64,000 nt of DNA, taken from Ahaetulla prasina (lineage: Eukaryota > Chordata > Lepidosauria > Squamata > Colubridae). The position numbers and the translations under genes were made by a program. Each line of letters begins with the position of its first letter. The stretch's first letter is position 1. Location: assembly GCF_028640845.1 (NCBI RefSeq), contig NC_080539.1:372740233-372804232 (forward strand), given 5' to 3'. Under the pieces are notes generated by a model. The model had not been told where the DNA came from. It was given only the letters and a program-made list of their open reading frames with translations, and did not search any database. Shown piece after piece: positions 41,101 to 44,626 of this stretch.

Positions 41101-44072
41101 ATGTGCGGCGGCCAGCTGCTTTTCACATGACGACCAGCTGGCTGGCGCACATGTGTGTGCTGGAACCCAGAAGAGAGCAGCTGGCCGCCGCACGCATTCG
41201 CACCAGCCAGCTTCTCTCTTCCGGGTTCCGGTGCGCACACATCCCAGTTTCGGCACTCAGTGCCGAAAAGGTTAGCCACCACTGACATCGGATATAGATA
41301 GTCCTGGACTTACAACCACAATTGAGCCTAAGATAATGAAGTCCGCAAAGCTAGTCATCGTGTGGACTGACCCAGCTTCGCCATTTTTATTTTATTTATT
41401 GTGGATGGTCACTAAGTGGACCCACTCCTCTTACCAGAAAACCCCACGCAGAGCCTTCTGCACGAGTCTTCTCTCTTGGCTCACTATGCCAAAGGGCATA
41501 GTGAAGTAGATACAGATAGTTCTCAAGTTATGACCATAATTGAGCCCGGTAATTAAGACTGTAAGTCAGGGATGTCAAACTCGATTTCATTGAGGGCCGC
41601 ATCACGGTTGTTTTTGACCTGGGGGGGGCGTGGCCAGCTCGATGTCACTCATTTCAGGGACACATATGGTGGCCCGAGCACTTTGCCAGCGAAAACGGGC
41701 TCCCGAGCTCTTTTTTGCAGCTGTGATGGCCTCCTGCAACCCTCTGCCAGTGAAAATGGAGCTCCGTTTTTGCTGGCAGAGGCACCACAGGCCAGTCCTT
41801 CGCTGTTTCCAGGGTGCCCCCCCCTCCCCCCCGGGTCAGATCTAATCACCCCATGGGCCGGACAGTCATTGAATGGGCCATCGTAAGACCGAGTCCAATT
41901 TTGCAATCTACTTTGGGCGTGACTTTTGTAATATCTTTTCGCTAACAATGGATTTGAGAGTCTTTCTTTCCCAAGTTTGGAAGGGCTGACGCCAACGTTT
42001 GACACGCCTCTTGTTTCGTTCAAGGCGGAAATGACAGAGATGGATGGATTTCAGGCAGACACCGAGGAAGAAGATGACGACGACTGCATCATCATAGATG
42101 TACAGCCAAGCCAAGGCAAGCTGGCTAATTCAGGTAGATCCTTGTTTGTTTAAAGTCCGACAGTCGGAGGGGGGGGGGGGAGAAAACCAAGCTGGCTAAA
42201 CATCAGTGTTGCTTGGAGACAATTCTATCAGACCCAACTAAATTGAGAAAGACCTCTAACTCATTGAGACCCTCTGCCGGTCCCAGAACAATAACTTGTA
42301 TTAAACCAGCAATGTCAGCTTGGTGTGGTGGTAAAAAAAAGCACAGAAACCAGGAGGCTGCGAGTTCTGGTCCTGCCTTAAGGATGAAGCTGGTTAACTG
42401 TCCTTGGGCCAGTCCCTCTCTCTCAGCCCCATAAAGCAGGCAAGGGCCCCTTGCCCAAATCTTGCAAAGAAGCCTGGATCCTGGTTAGTCCAGATGGTCA
42501 CCAGGAATCCAGAGTCACTCAAGGCAGTAAAGAAAATTGAAAATAAACAAGCAATAAAGTTCAGTTCAATTGCATTCAAAACATGGATGGAATTTTTTTT
42601 CATCTTAGCTGCAACCGTCCGTCATCTTTTCAGCAATGGCTTTCCATATTCAATAAGCAGTAATAGTTTTGTTTTGTTTTTTAAATTGCAACTGCCTCAC
42701 AAGAAGCAGGACATTCCTTCAAGGTGTGTTGGTTAAGGTGTCCAGAAACAGGAGTTATAATCCTGCACGAAAGCCTGCTGGGAGATTCTGAGCCAATCTC
42801 CAGGAGACTCCGAGTTCCAGTCCCACCTTATGCATGAAATCCACCCGGGTGACGGGGCTCACCACTCTTCAGCCCAGCCCACCTCACAGGGTTGTTGTGA
42901 AGAATATAGAAGGAATATGACAGATGTCTACCACCTTGAGTTACTTGTAATAGGTCGTCCCAAAGGTATTTTTTCAGGCGGCAACTGGACTTTTGTTTTT
43001 TTCTTTGAAGATGTGAACCCCGAGGACACAGACAAACCTCCACGTGGCCTCAACAACTCTCTAAAAGGATGCGGATGACCAGCTGTCTGCAAGGAATATA
43101 AATCCTTCCATTTCCCTACCATCCAGTCAGAGAGCTGAAGAAGCTTCTTGGATGAGAAGCGAAACGTCTTCAAAAGAAAAAAACCAGAAAGTCCAGTTGC
43201 CTCTTGGAAAAAAAAGCACCTTTTGGGACAATGAATGACTCAGAATCTCCATAGACTCTTATAATAGGTCCTGCTACACAGTGAGCTTCAACAGGGCTAT
43301 ATTCTATGACCCAGCTCCCCAAACACGACAAACCCTCTGACACGGACTCAAAAGATTCCTTTATTAGGACTGTCGGCAGCCCTGCAAAAAGTTTCGCTCT
43401 CAACGCAGGCTAACAAGTCACCCATCCAGAGGAAGATGAAGTGATCTGCCACACCTATTCATCTCCGCCCCCTGCCTTTTACCCCCCCCCCAGAGCTAGG
43501 GTGGGGCTTTGCTAGCAACAGTGGCTCTTCCGTCCCAAGGACCAGCCCATAGATTTCCACTGCTCTCCTCTCCCTTCTGTGCATCCGCGTGTCAGGCACT
43601 GGACCCAGCTGTTCCTCCTCTTCCTCATCAGCCACCTCCAGACCTGGGAGCTGTTGACTCTCCATCTGAGGGCTGACGGACGGCCCAGGCTCCGCCACTC
43701 ACTCTCTCTCTCTCTTTTCCCCCTCCCCCTCGGAGCTACCAGGTTGCCCCGATGCTGACCCTTGACTCCCACGCCACCTCCTCCTCATCTGATTCGGCTG
43801 TTGGAGGGGCTGGCGGCCGACAGGCTAGTAGAATAGAAGCAACATTCTCTCTCCCATTGATCTCCCACATTTACATTAAATTTTTTCCCATTTTCACAGC
43901 AGGTGCCCTGGCAAAGATGCCGGGCTTGCCACTCTGTGCCTTAACAGAAATGGGAAGCCCTTTTTTTTTTTTTTTTGAGTGAAACTGTTGTGTCTTTGCA
44001 GCACCCGAACAGAGGACCTCCGAAGCAGAACCAGCCGCCGCGGCTACCAGCAACTTCCCAAACACCTTTTGA
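11140..44072 (+). CDS. CHAF1A: CHAF1A, chromatin assembly factor 1 subunit A (p150), full coding span
   Basis: Fourteen coding exons (numbered 2-15) join in frame to 2739 nt, 912 residues plus stop; human CHAF1A is 956. The protein is the large CAF-1 subunit, which with p60 and RbAp48 loads H3-H4 onto DNA behind the fork through PCNA. Landmarks: an N-terminal PCNA-interaction-like segment QARLPF (residues 16-21), an HP1-binding PxVxL motif PVVVL (198-202), the Lys/Glu/Arg-rich KER helix (about 292-392), a PIP box ITRFF (401-405), an acidic ED region (about 552-605) and a C-terminal winged-helix domain in exon 13. All introns are GT-AG and phases match at each junction. The C-terminal tail after the winged helix is shorter than in human. 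Confidence 0.96.
11520..11897. mobile_element. MITE family A, nearly full length
   Basis: It starts GGTAAATCTCGACTTAACCAC and ends ACTTGACCACCTG, with the internal GTTAAGTGAATC-type repeats and GATCACATGTCCCTGGGAC. A hAT element begins immediately after its right end. Confidence 0.8.
11899..12037. mobile_element. Non-autonomous hAT element, 8-bp TSD cacctgta
   Basis: Termini CAGTGGTGGGTTGC and GAAACCCACTACTG. The perfect duplication CACCTGTA lies at 11891-11898 and 12038-12045. It landed on the right end of the MITE at 11520. Confidence 0.88.
13471..13495 (+). repeat. (CA)n dinucleotide repeat
   Basis: About twelve CA units in intron 2. Confidence 0.95.
13918..13999. repeat. 38-bp near-perfect inverted repeat (hairpin)
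   Basis: The left arm 13918-13955 (GTTGTGAATTAGTTTTAAGA then CCATTTGGTTGCCTTCTT) pairs with 13962-13999 with two mismatches, around a 6-base loop. It does not match the palindromic hAT family here. RNA from this intron would fold into an ~82-nt hairpin, of pre-miRNA size, but the stem is unusually perfect. Confidence 0.85.
14279..14620 (-). mobile_element. Sauria SINE, minus strand, split by a hAT element
   Basis: TAATAGCAATAGCACTTGG, TATACCGCTTTACAG and AAGCGGTTTACAGAGTCAG are the reverse complement of the Sauria SINE tail; ATGGAAGGCTGAGTCAACC is the body and the tRNA-like head ends near 14620. The hAT insert is 14332-14447. Confidence 0.9.
14332..14447. mobile_element. Short hAT element in a Sauria SINE, TSD ctctaagc
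   Basis: Termini CAGGGCTGTTAAATTTG and GAGTTTGACACCCCTA. The duplication CTCTAAGC is perfect at 14324-14331 and 14448-14455. It belongs to the TGTCAAACTC family also at 38845, 41568 and 45846. Confidence 0.88.
14915..15069 (+). mobile_element. L2-like LINE 3' tail ending at CHAF1A exon 3
   Basis: TTTATCTGTTGTGAGCTGCC, CAGAGTGGC and a TAAATAATAATAAT tail are typical of an L2-type 3' end. The tail stops about 35 bases before the exon 3 acceptor at 15103. Confidence 0.75.
15104..15870 (+). CDS. CHAF1A: CHAF1A exon 3
   Basis: The largest coding exon (767 nt, residues 17-272). It opens ARLPFKRLN, completing the N-terminal PCNA-binding segment, includes [10 protein letters not shown] and the acidic [10 protein letters not shown], and has the HP1 shadow-domain motif PVVVL followed by EDILATR. 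A Ser-rich tract ends it. The donor AAG|GTTGGT at 15871 is weak; reading past it enters a MITE and is not coding. A LINE tail ends near 15069, just before the acceptor. Confidence 0.95.
15913..16273 (-). mobile_element. MITE family A, full length
   Basis: Left terminus CAGGTAGTCCTCGACTTAAC, right terminus GTCAAGGACTACCTG followed by TA. It contains two CACGTGATC motifs. It starts 42 bases after the exon 3 donor. Confidence 0.9.
16440..16815 (-). mobile_element. MITE family A with an inserted SINE tail
   Basis: The body runs from ACTTACGACCGTTGTAGCATC to CTTGCTTAGCAG. It is interrupted at 16622-16697 by the tail of the tRNA-SINE family (TATATCCCACCCTTCTCCG). Confidence 0.75.
16816..17320 (+). 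other. CHAF1A intron 3 unique sequence
   Basis: AT-rich DNA with no recognised repeat or gene. Confidence 0.5.
17325..17450 (-). mobile_element. CR1 LINE 3' end, minus strand
   Basis: GAAGGGACCTTGGAGGTCTTC, TAGTCCAACTCCCTGCTTCC and the reverse complement of the ORF2 end are present. Confidence 0.85.
17603..18016 (+). mobile_element. MITE family A
   Basis: Left TTAATCCTTGACTTAATG, right GTAAGTCGAGGACTACCTG followed by TA. Internal elements as in the other copies, moderately diverged. Confidence 0.85.
18295..18535 (-). mobile_element. Squamate tRNA SINE (second type), minus strand
   Basis: TTTTCCATTGCCTCCTTCCTAGG, GTCCAAGGTCACCC and CTCCTGGTTTCTAGCC are the reverse complement of the SINE family also seen at 34765-34985 (minus), 42312-42530 and 42722-42950 (plus). 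Confidence 0.8.
18983..19342 (+). mobile_element. MITE family A
   Basis: Left end CAAGTAGTCCTTGGCTTATG preceded by TA, right end GCAAGTTGAGGACTG. It has GATCACGTGACCCCGGGAC in the middle. Confidence 0.85.
19343..20460 (+). other. CHAF1A intron 3 unique sequence
   Basis: No repeat or gene recognised; AT-rich, with short ORFs lacking any resemblance to a family. A diverged MITE-A-like stretch follows at about 20500-20630. Confidence 0.5.
20832..20956. mobile_element. Palindromic hAT MITE, 8-bp TSD gtctaacc
   Basis: CAGGGGTCTGCAAACTTGG and its complement form the ends; TTAAGACTTGTGGACTTC is mirrored inside. The duplication GTCTAACC is perfect at 20824-20831 and 20957-20964. Confidence 0.92.
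21069..21468 (-). mobile_element. Bov-B (RTE) LINE, C-terminal RT fragment
   Basis: The minus strand encodes [39 protein letters not shown] and [19 protein letters not shown], the signature C-terminal end of Bov-B reverse transcriptase. The frame is intact across about 80 residues then breaks. Confidence 0.88.
21477..22270. mobile_element. hAT-type element containing a solo LTR
   Basis: CAGGAGTCCCCAATACCTGG on the left and GGTGAACCACTG on the right look like hAT termini; the flanks do not give a clean duplication. The LTR at 21503-22042 sits inside. Confidence 0.5.
21503..22042 (-). mobile_element. Solo LTR (family L2a)
   Basis: About 540 bp, bounded by TGTCC and CACAACA. The first 110 bases (TCGCCTCCG, GATGGCTTAATTAGCC, AGCTCTGGCAGCAAA, GCGTCTGCCAAG) match the LTR at 59322-59707. 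GGGTGTGGCTCTATGACTCAG also resembles the LTRs at 4007 and 30187. Orientation is judged from the latter. Local label only. Confidence 0.65.
22362..22412 (+). mobile_element. L2-like LINE tail
   Basis: GAGTCCTTCGGGAGAAGGGC followed by GGTATAAAAATCAAATAAA is the 3' end of the family fully seen at 52620-52960. Confidence 0.7.
22500..22556 (+). CDS. CHAF1A: CHAF1A exon 4
   Basis: A 57-nt phase-0 exon encoding [19 protein letters not shown] (residues 273-291), the start of the basic/acidic helix. The acceptor is CCCGTTTCAG and the donor AGG|GTGAGA. It aligns with human EKNKLRLQR. Confidence 0.88.
22560..23300 (+). other. CHAF1A intron 4 unique sequence
   Basis: No gene or recognised repeat in this stretch. 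Confidence 0.5.
23315..23630. mobile_element. hAT element, 8-bp TSD acttaaag
   Basis: Termini CAGGGGTCAGCAACCTGC and GGTTGCAGACCCTTG. The duplication ACTTAAAG is perfect at 23307-23314 and 23631-23638. No transposase frame. Confidence 0.9.
24568..24975. mobile_element. hAT element, 8-bp TSD ggttatat
   Basis: Termini CGGGGGTGAAATGCTCC and AACATTTCACCCCTG. GGTTATAT is duplicated at 24560-24567 and 24976-24983. The interior holds repeated and inverted ATGCTTTTAAAAGTAAAAAA blocks. Confidence 0.9.
24995..25062 (+). mobile_element. CR1 LINE 3' tail
   Basis: GAGCAGGGGTTTGGACTAG, AAGACCTCCAAGGTCCC and CAACTCTGTTATTC. Confidence 0.85.
25130..25610 (+). mobile_element. L2-like LINE 3' part, split by a hAT MITE
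   Basis: Degenerate C-terminal coding DNA (GAAGAAGGGCCTTCCCC, GTGGCTCCC), then a tail with ACCTTGAGTCGCCATGTG and GCGGCAATATAAATTTTC. The hAT insert is at 25240-25338. Confidence 0.65.
25240..25338. mobile_element. Palindromic hAT MITE in a LINE
   Basis: CAGGGGTCTGCAACCTTGG with its complement at the right end. The flanks CTCTAGAA and TTCGAGAA are a decayed 8-bp duplication. Confidence 0.85.
25793..25998. mobile_element. hAT element related to 2756-2988
   Basis: Shares TGGTGGGCGTGGCAGGGG, AAGGATACTGCAAAATCCCC and CAGAACCTGCTG with that element. The ends are decayed. Confidence 0.7.
26013..26412 (+). mobile_element. MITE family A
   Basis: Left TA then CAGAAGTAGTTCTCGACTTAAC; right GTAAGTTGAGGCAACCTG then TTA. 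It ends about 100 bases before exon 5. Confidence 0.85.
26514..26755 (+). CDS. CHAF1A: CHAF1A exon 5 (KER domain)
   Basis: Residues 292-372, starting [18 protein letters not shown] and continuing with [14 protein letters not shown] repeats of Lys, Glu and Arg. This is the KER single alpha-helix that binds DNA and gauges DNA length in CAF-1. The acceptor is TTTTTTAAAG and the donor GGA|GTAAGT, leaving two bases of the Glu codon. A MITE ends about 100 bases upstream. Confidence 0.95.
26919..26951 (+). repeat. (GCCT)n microsatellite
   Basis: About eight GCCT units in intron 5. Confidence 0.9.
27185..27328 (+). repeat. Compound pyrimidine microsatellite: CTTCC/CCTTG/(CCTT)n
   Basis: Short CTCCT and CCCTT runs, then CCTTG units, then about eighteen (CTTC) units. 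It lies 300 bases before exon 6. Long Ser/Phe/Pro/Leu or Lys/Gly/Arg frames here are artefacts. Confidence 0.95.
27633..27693 (+). CDS. CHAF1A: CHAF1A exon 6 (KER domain)
   Basis: 61 nt completing residue 372 and encoding [20 protein letters not shown] (373-392), almost identical to human. The acceptor is TATTTTGAAG and the donor AAG|GTAAAA. The correct frame is the one left by exon 5; another frame also stays open because the sequence is so purine-rich. Confidence 0.93.
27873..27941 (+). CDS. CHAF1A: CHAF1A exon 7 (PIP box)
   Basis: 69 nt, residues 393-415: [19 protein letters not shown] then LAPK. ITRFF with the following Gln-Lys-Pro is the second PCNA-interacting motif of p150. The acceptor is TGAATCTAG and the donor AAA|GTAAGT. 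Confidence 0.95.
28090..28355 (-). mobile_element. tRNA-derived SINE, minus strand
   Basis: Same family as 2258-2540: TTTATATCCCGCCCTTCTCC at the tail, CAACAATCTGGGTCCTCATT in the body, and a degenerate tRNA head near 28340. Confidence 0.85.
28380..28742 (+). mobile_element. tRNA-derived SINE (third type)
   Basis: Head with A box GTGGCTCAGTGGGTAAGACG and B box GGTTCGAATCCCTAG, body with GTGAGCTCCCGTTCCTTGTC and GACCACGGAGACGTCTTCGG, and an ACCTTTACC tail. A minus-strand copy is at 57705-58060. It is a SINE head, not a tRNA gene, because a long conserved body follows. Confidence 0.9.
28836..29216 (+). mobile_element. MITE family A
   Basis: Left GGTAGGTAGTACTCGACTTAC, right GTCGTAAGTCGAGGTCCACCTG followed by TA. 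Confidence 0.88.
29440..29666 (+). CDS. CHAF1A: CHAF1A exon 8
   Basis: 227 nt, residues 416-490 and part of 491. It encodes [20 protein letters not shown] and a variable acidic stretch ending GVN. The acceptor is TGTTTGCAG and the donor AACAG|GTTAGC. The split Ser codon is completed in exon 9. Human has [20 protein letters not shown] here. Confidence 0.95.
29795..30000 (-). mobile_element. Penelope-like element end, minus strand
   Basis: GGCAACTGGACTTTCTGG, then GACGTTTCACTTCTCATCC and AAGAAGCTTCTTCAGCTCTG, is the reverse complement of the end at 48830-48945. The matching opposite end appears at 31098-31165, with other elements between. Confidence 0.75.
30022..30090 (+). repeat. (GAGAT)n microsatellite
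   Basis: About thirteen GAGAT units directly precede a minus-strand CR1 3' end (30091-30170), so it looks like a LINE-tail microsatellite. Confidence 0.92.
30091..30172 (-). mobile_element. CR1 LINE 3' tail, minus strand
   Basis: AAGGGACCTTGGAGGTTTC, then CAACTCCCTGCTTAGGCAGG. Confidence 0.85.
30187..30822 (+). mobile_element. Solo LTR, family L1a, plus strand
   Basis: Starts TGTTGTGACTCGTCC and ends GACACGACA (636 bp), homologous to 4007-4637. A TATATAAAAG box is at about 30605, and the Pro-rich frame before it is LTR sequence. It lies in a Sauria SINE: CAATA-type SINE sequence is on both sides, and the exact duplication is not clear. Confidence 0.82.
30823..31053 (-). mobile_element. Sauria SINE, minus strand
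   Basis: ATAGCATTTAGACTTATATA, CTCTAAGCGGTTCACAG, GGAAGGCTGAGTCAACC and a tRNA-like end near 31050. Confidence 0.9.
31098..31165 (+). mobile_element. Penelope-like element end
   Basis: AGAAAGTCCAGTTGCCTCTTG, an A-rich spacer, then CACTTTTGGATCAACCATG. It is inverted relative to the end at 29795. Confidence 0.7.
31166..32003 (+). mobile_element. CR1 LINE ORF2 C-terminus, open for 255 codons, with (TTATG)n tail
   Basis: An uninterrupted frame (31156-31923) encodes the end of CR1 reverse transcriptase: [51 protein letters not shown] and [13 protein letters not shown], ending LDNHLTEMV and stop. The 3' UTR follows with CAAGGTCCCTTCCAACTCTG, then five TTATG units. It is 5' truncated; the open frame suggests a fairly young copy. 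Confidence 0.95.
32004..32620 (+). other. CHAF1A intron 8 end, unclassified
   Basis: No gene and no repeat family is recognised; C-rich tracts lie at 32290 and 32521. Confidence 0.45.
32625..32793 (+). CDS. CHAF1A: CHAF1A exon 9
   Basis: 169 nt, residues 491-547: [10 protein letters not shown].., [20 protein letters not shown] and [19 protein letters not shown]. This block, ahead of the acidic domain, is among the most conserved of p150. The acceptor is GGTTCAACAG and the donor ACG|GTAAGC. Confidence 0.95.
32890..33185 (+). mobile_element. CR1 LINE 3' end
   Basis: GCCACAAAGAAGAGGGAGTC, broken ORF2 end, then GGTTGGACTAGAAGACCTCC and CTCTGTTACTC. Confidence 0.88.
33195..33278. mobile_element. 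Half of a palindromic hAT MITE
   Basis: GAATTCTGGGAGTTGAAGTCC, CTTGGAGACCACTG is one arm of the family at 5114. Confidence 0.65.
33293..33625 (-). mobile_element. CR1 LINE 3' end, minus strand
   Basis: GGGGACCTCGAAGGTCTTC then the reverse complement of ORF2 (minus-strand [19 protein letters not shown]). It faces the CR1 copy at 32890. Confidence 0.88.
33715..34128 (+). mobile_element. CR1 (Snake1/L3-like) LINE 3' end
   Basis: A frame reads [47 protein letters not shown] and stop; the 3' UTR has TGTACACTGAGAGCATCTGC and CCAATCACACTTGGCTAAT. Its tail is the microsatellite at 34124-34217. Confidence 0.9.
34124..34217 (+). repeat. (TTCTC)n-(TTCTA)n LINE-tail microsatellite next to exon 10
   Basis: About eleven TTCTC units and then seven TTCTA units (the complement of AATAG) end 11 bases before the CHAF1A exon 10 acceptor. 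They form the pyrimidine-rich DNA in front of that splice site. Confidence 0.95.
34229..34309 (+). CDS. CHAF1A: CHAF1A exon 10 (start of acidic domain)
   Basis: 81 nt in phase 0, residues 548-574: [20 protein letters not shown] then SLSHSEG. It begins the acidic ED region that contacts histones. The acceptor is TTTCCCTGCAG, and its upstream pyrimidine-rich DNA is the (TTCTC)n/(TTCTA)n tail of a LINE. The donor is GGG|GTAAGG. Confidence 0.95.
34410..34640 (+). mobile_element. tRNA-derived SINE (fourth type)
   Basis: A box TGGCTTAGTGGTGGAGC, B box GAGTTCGATCCTAGG, and a body with GGCACAATGAGAATATATC and ACTCTGGATTGGCGAC, ending in GATGATGATG. Confidence 0.8.
34765..34985 (-). mobile_element. 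Squamate tRNA SINE (second type), minus strand
   Basis: CCATTGCCTCCTTCCTAGGG, AGCAGGACTAGAATTCACAG and CTCCTGCTTTCTAGCC; same family as 18295. Confidence 0.8.
35265..35850 (-). mobile_element. L1-type LINE 3' fragment, minus strand
   Basis: The minus strand encodes [20 protein letters not shown] followed by DHLVKE, resembling the C-terminal end of L1 ORF2, with other frames contributing upstream. Its 3' part to the left is A/G-rich UTR. Its right limit approaches the exon 11 acceptor at 35867. Confidence 0.6.
35868..35960 (+). CDS. CHAF1A: CHAF1A exon 11 (acidic domain)
   Basis: 93 nt, residues 575-605: an Asp/Glu run ([14 protein letters not shown]), then [17 protein letters not shown]. 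It completes the ED domain used for H3-H4 binding. The acceptor is TGTCGTTCAG and the donor GAA|GTAAGC. Confidence 0.95.
36040..37530 (+). mobile_element. MITE family A split by a LINE
   Basis: Left 36040-36078 (GGTAGTCCTCGATTTATGAC) and right 37172-37530 (GTTAAGTGAGTTTTGCC to GTCGAGGACTACC). AGAAT occurs at both junctions with the LINE (36075-37172), consistent with a short target duplication. Confidence 0.8.
36075..37172 (+). mobile_element. LINE (CR1/L2 clade) with RT core
   Basis: One frame reads [20 protein letters not shown] and [20 protein letters not shown], the RT domain 4-5 region with FVDD in place of YADD, and the other frame gives [19 protein letters not shown]. Frameshifts make it dead. 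The tail is TAAATAAATAAAATAAAAT. Related to 6112-6687. Confidence 0.9.
37781..38161 (-). mobile_element. MITE family A, full length with TA on both sides
   Basis: CAGGTAGCCCTTGGCTTAC at the left and ACGAGGACTACCTG at the right, with TA immediately outside each end (37779-37780, 38162-38163). Confidence 0.9.
38285..38640 (-). mobile_element. RTE-type LINE C-terminal fragment
   Basis: The minus strand encodes [34 protein letters not shown] and [18 protein letters not shown], an RTE-clade reverse transcriptase end distinct from the Bov-B copy at 21069. Confidence 0.75.
38845..39154. mobile_element. hAT element, 8-bp TSD tcctaagc
   Basis: Termini CAGGAATGTCAAACTCAATTT and GAGTTTGACTTCCCTG. TCCTAAGC is duplicated at 38837-38844 and 39155-39162. 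Confidence 0.9.
39402..39525 (+). mobile_element. Sauria SINE tail next to exon 12
   Basis: CCTTCCGAGGTGGGTAAGG, GTTGGGGGCAATAGGCTGAC and AAGCGGTATATAAGTC, ending about 30 bases before the exon 12 acceptor. Confidence 0.88.
39556..39814 (+). CDS. CHAF1A: CHAF1A exon 12
   Basis: 259 nt, residues 606-691 plus one base: [36 protein letters not shown] and a variable segment ending [12 protein letters not shown]. It lies between the acidic region and the winged helix and includes the region used for p60 binding and dimer contacts. The acceptor is TTATCTCAG and the donor AAA|GTAAGC. Confidence 0.95.
39978..40157 (+). mobile_element. MITE family A, left half
   Basis: ATAGTCTTCGACTTACGACC then TGTTAAGTGAATCC; cut off by a CR1 tail. 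Confidence 0.8.
40158..40232 (+). mobile_element. CR1 LINE 3' tail
   Basis: TTGTCTGAAATGATATAGG, GCAGGGGGTTGGACTAGACG, AAGGTCCCTTC. It ends 74 bases before exon 13. Confidence 0.85.
40307..40791 (+). CDS. CHAF1A: CHAF1A exon 13 (winged-helix domain)
   Basis: 485 nt, residues 692-853. It starts [20 protein letters not shown], includes [20 protein letters not shown] and [12 protein letters not shown], and ends in a Ser/Thr-rich linker with [16 protein letters not shown]. This is the C-terminal DNA-binding winged helix. The acceptor is CCTTTGCAG and the donor CAG|GTAAGG; reading past it enters a hAT element. Confidence 0.95.
40949..41284. mobile_element. hAT element with internal tandem duplication
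   Basis: CAGTGATGGTGAACCTATGG at the left and GTTAGCCACCACTG at the right; flanks ACATAAGA and ACATCGGA agree at six of eight bases. A ~48-bp unit containing CAGCTGCTTTTCACATGACG is duplicated in tandem at about 41057-41152. Confidence 0.82.
41297..41567 (+). mobile_element. MITE family A fragments
   Basis: GATAGTCCTGGACTTACAACC near 41298 and ATAGTTCTCAAGTTATGACC near 41516 are two diverged left ends. Confidence 0.55.
41568..41890. mobile_element. hAT element (TGTCAAACTC family), right end decayed
   Basis: CAGGGATGTCAAACTCGATTT opens it and GGGCGTGGCCAGCTCGATGTC follows, as at 38845. A clean right end and duplication are not seen. Confidence 0.65.
42025..42133 (+). CDS. CHAF1A: CHAF1A exon 14
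   Basis: 109 nt, residues 854-889 plus one base: [30 protein letters not shown] and GKLANS. Human has [23 protein letters not shown]. The acceptor is TTCGTTCAAG and the donor TCAG|GTAGAT. Confidence 0.92.
42312..42530 (+). mobile_element. Squamate tRNA SINE (second type)
   Basis: AGCTTGGTGTGGTGGTAA, CCAGGAGGCTGCGAGTTC, CCTTGGGCCAGTCCCTCTC. Confidence 0.8.
42722..42950 (+). mobile_element. Squamate tRNA SINE (second type)
   Basis: GTTGGTTAAGGTGTCCAG, GGAGACTCCGAGTTCCAGTC, CCCACCTCACAGGGTTGTTG. Confidence 0.75.
42957..43245 (+). mobile_element. Penelope-like element remnant with inverted ends
   Basis: GTCCCAAAGGT..GGCAACTGGACTTTTG on the left is the inverse of CCAGTTGCCTCTTGG..CACCTTTTGGGAC on the right. 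Between them are TCTCTAAAAGGATGC and GCTTCTTGGATGAGAAGCG, the 3' region of the element at 48195-48945. Confidence 0.75.
43310..43822 (-). mobile_element. LTR (family L3a), minus strand
   Basis: On the minus strand it opens TGTCGGCCGCCAGCCCC and includes GATGAGGAAGAGGAGGAAC and GCTGGGTCCAGTGCCTGAC. The copy at 55418-55905 is homologous along its length, and the LTR at 44627-45196 is a distant relative. The Asp/Glu-rich frame across it is not a gene. Confidence 0.65.
44002..44072 (+). CDS. CHAF1A: CHAF1A exon 15 (stop codon)
   Basis: 71 nt of coding sequence: [18 protein letters not shown] then FPNTF and TGA at 44070-44072. The acceptor is GTGTCTTTGCAG. The tail is about 25 residues past the acidic cluster; the human tail is longer and unrelated, so this end evolves fast. 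The frame is fixed by exon 14. Confidence 0.85.
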
Positions 44073-44340
44073 TATAGGCATCCCTATTCTCCCCCCCCCC
44101 ACTTTTGTATGTATGTAGAATTCTTTTAGCTTATTGTGAAACCCTTGTGTATCTTTTTTTTTTTTTTGTACGAGATACTTGAACATACTGTGTTCCTTGT
44201 AAAGAGAAGACAGCACTTTGTTCGGCTCTAAACTGGTGGAAGCTCAAGACATATTTTTTAGAGGGAGGCGGGGGTGGGGATGTAGGCGAATAAAACATAG
44301 GGCATATAATCTCTTCTAATAAAAGCATTACTGAATTTTT
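44073..44340 (+). other. CHAF1A: CHAF1A 3' UTR
   Basis: Non-repeat sequence follows the stop codon, with T-rich tracts at 44154-44168. AATAAA occurs at 44289-44294 and 44318-44323. Cleavage about 15-25 bases after the second would give a 3' UTR of roughly 270 bases. No MITE or LINE lies inside it. Confidence 0.7.
44289..44323 (+). terminator. CHAF1A: CHAF1A polyadenylation signals (two AATAAA)
   Basis: Canonical AATAAA hexamers sit 29 bases apart at 44289 and 44318, followed by a T/G-rich stretch at 44335-44380 suited to the downstream element. Confidence 0.7.
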
Positions 44341-44464
44341 GATGGGCTCAGTAGGTGGTGCTGGGATTCTTTTTTTTTTCCATCTGAATTTGAAAGTGTT
44401 TAATCTTTGGGTTTATTATGGCTGCTCACATGACATCTAAAATAGGGGTCTCTGGGGTGCTGGC

Positions 44465-44626
44465 TGGGTTTGGCTGTTTTCTTGAAGACGTTTCTTGACA
44501 CAACTAGGTAATATCATCAGCGCTTCAAGGGTGTGTGGTGTTTGCTCTCTTTTATAAACAAGTGGCTTGTCCCATCAGTGTTGGTGGAAGCGTTCTTGGT
44601 GGTTCCTTGATTACACTGTTATATAT
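44465..44626 (-). mobile_element. Penelope-type terminal sequence with hammerhead-like motif, minus strand
   Basis: Minus-strand order: CTTGAAG, CG, CTGATGA (44520-44514), a 19-base stem-loop, GAAACGTC (44494-44487), TTCAAG. Related inverted copies at 45215-45420 flank the LTR between them. Confidence 0.6.

Noticed and set aside
41891..42023. hAT right end adjoining the exon 14 acceptor
   Set aside because: TTTGACACGCCTC at 42000 resembles the hAT terminus, but no duplication matches the left flank.
43459..43698. Acidic ORF ([13 protein letters not shown]) as a coding exon
   Set aside because: The same sequence recurs at 55573 within a homologous LTR, so it is repeat DNA.
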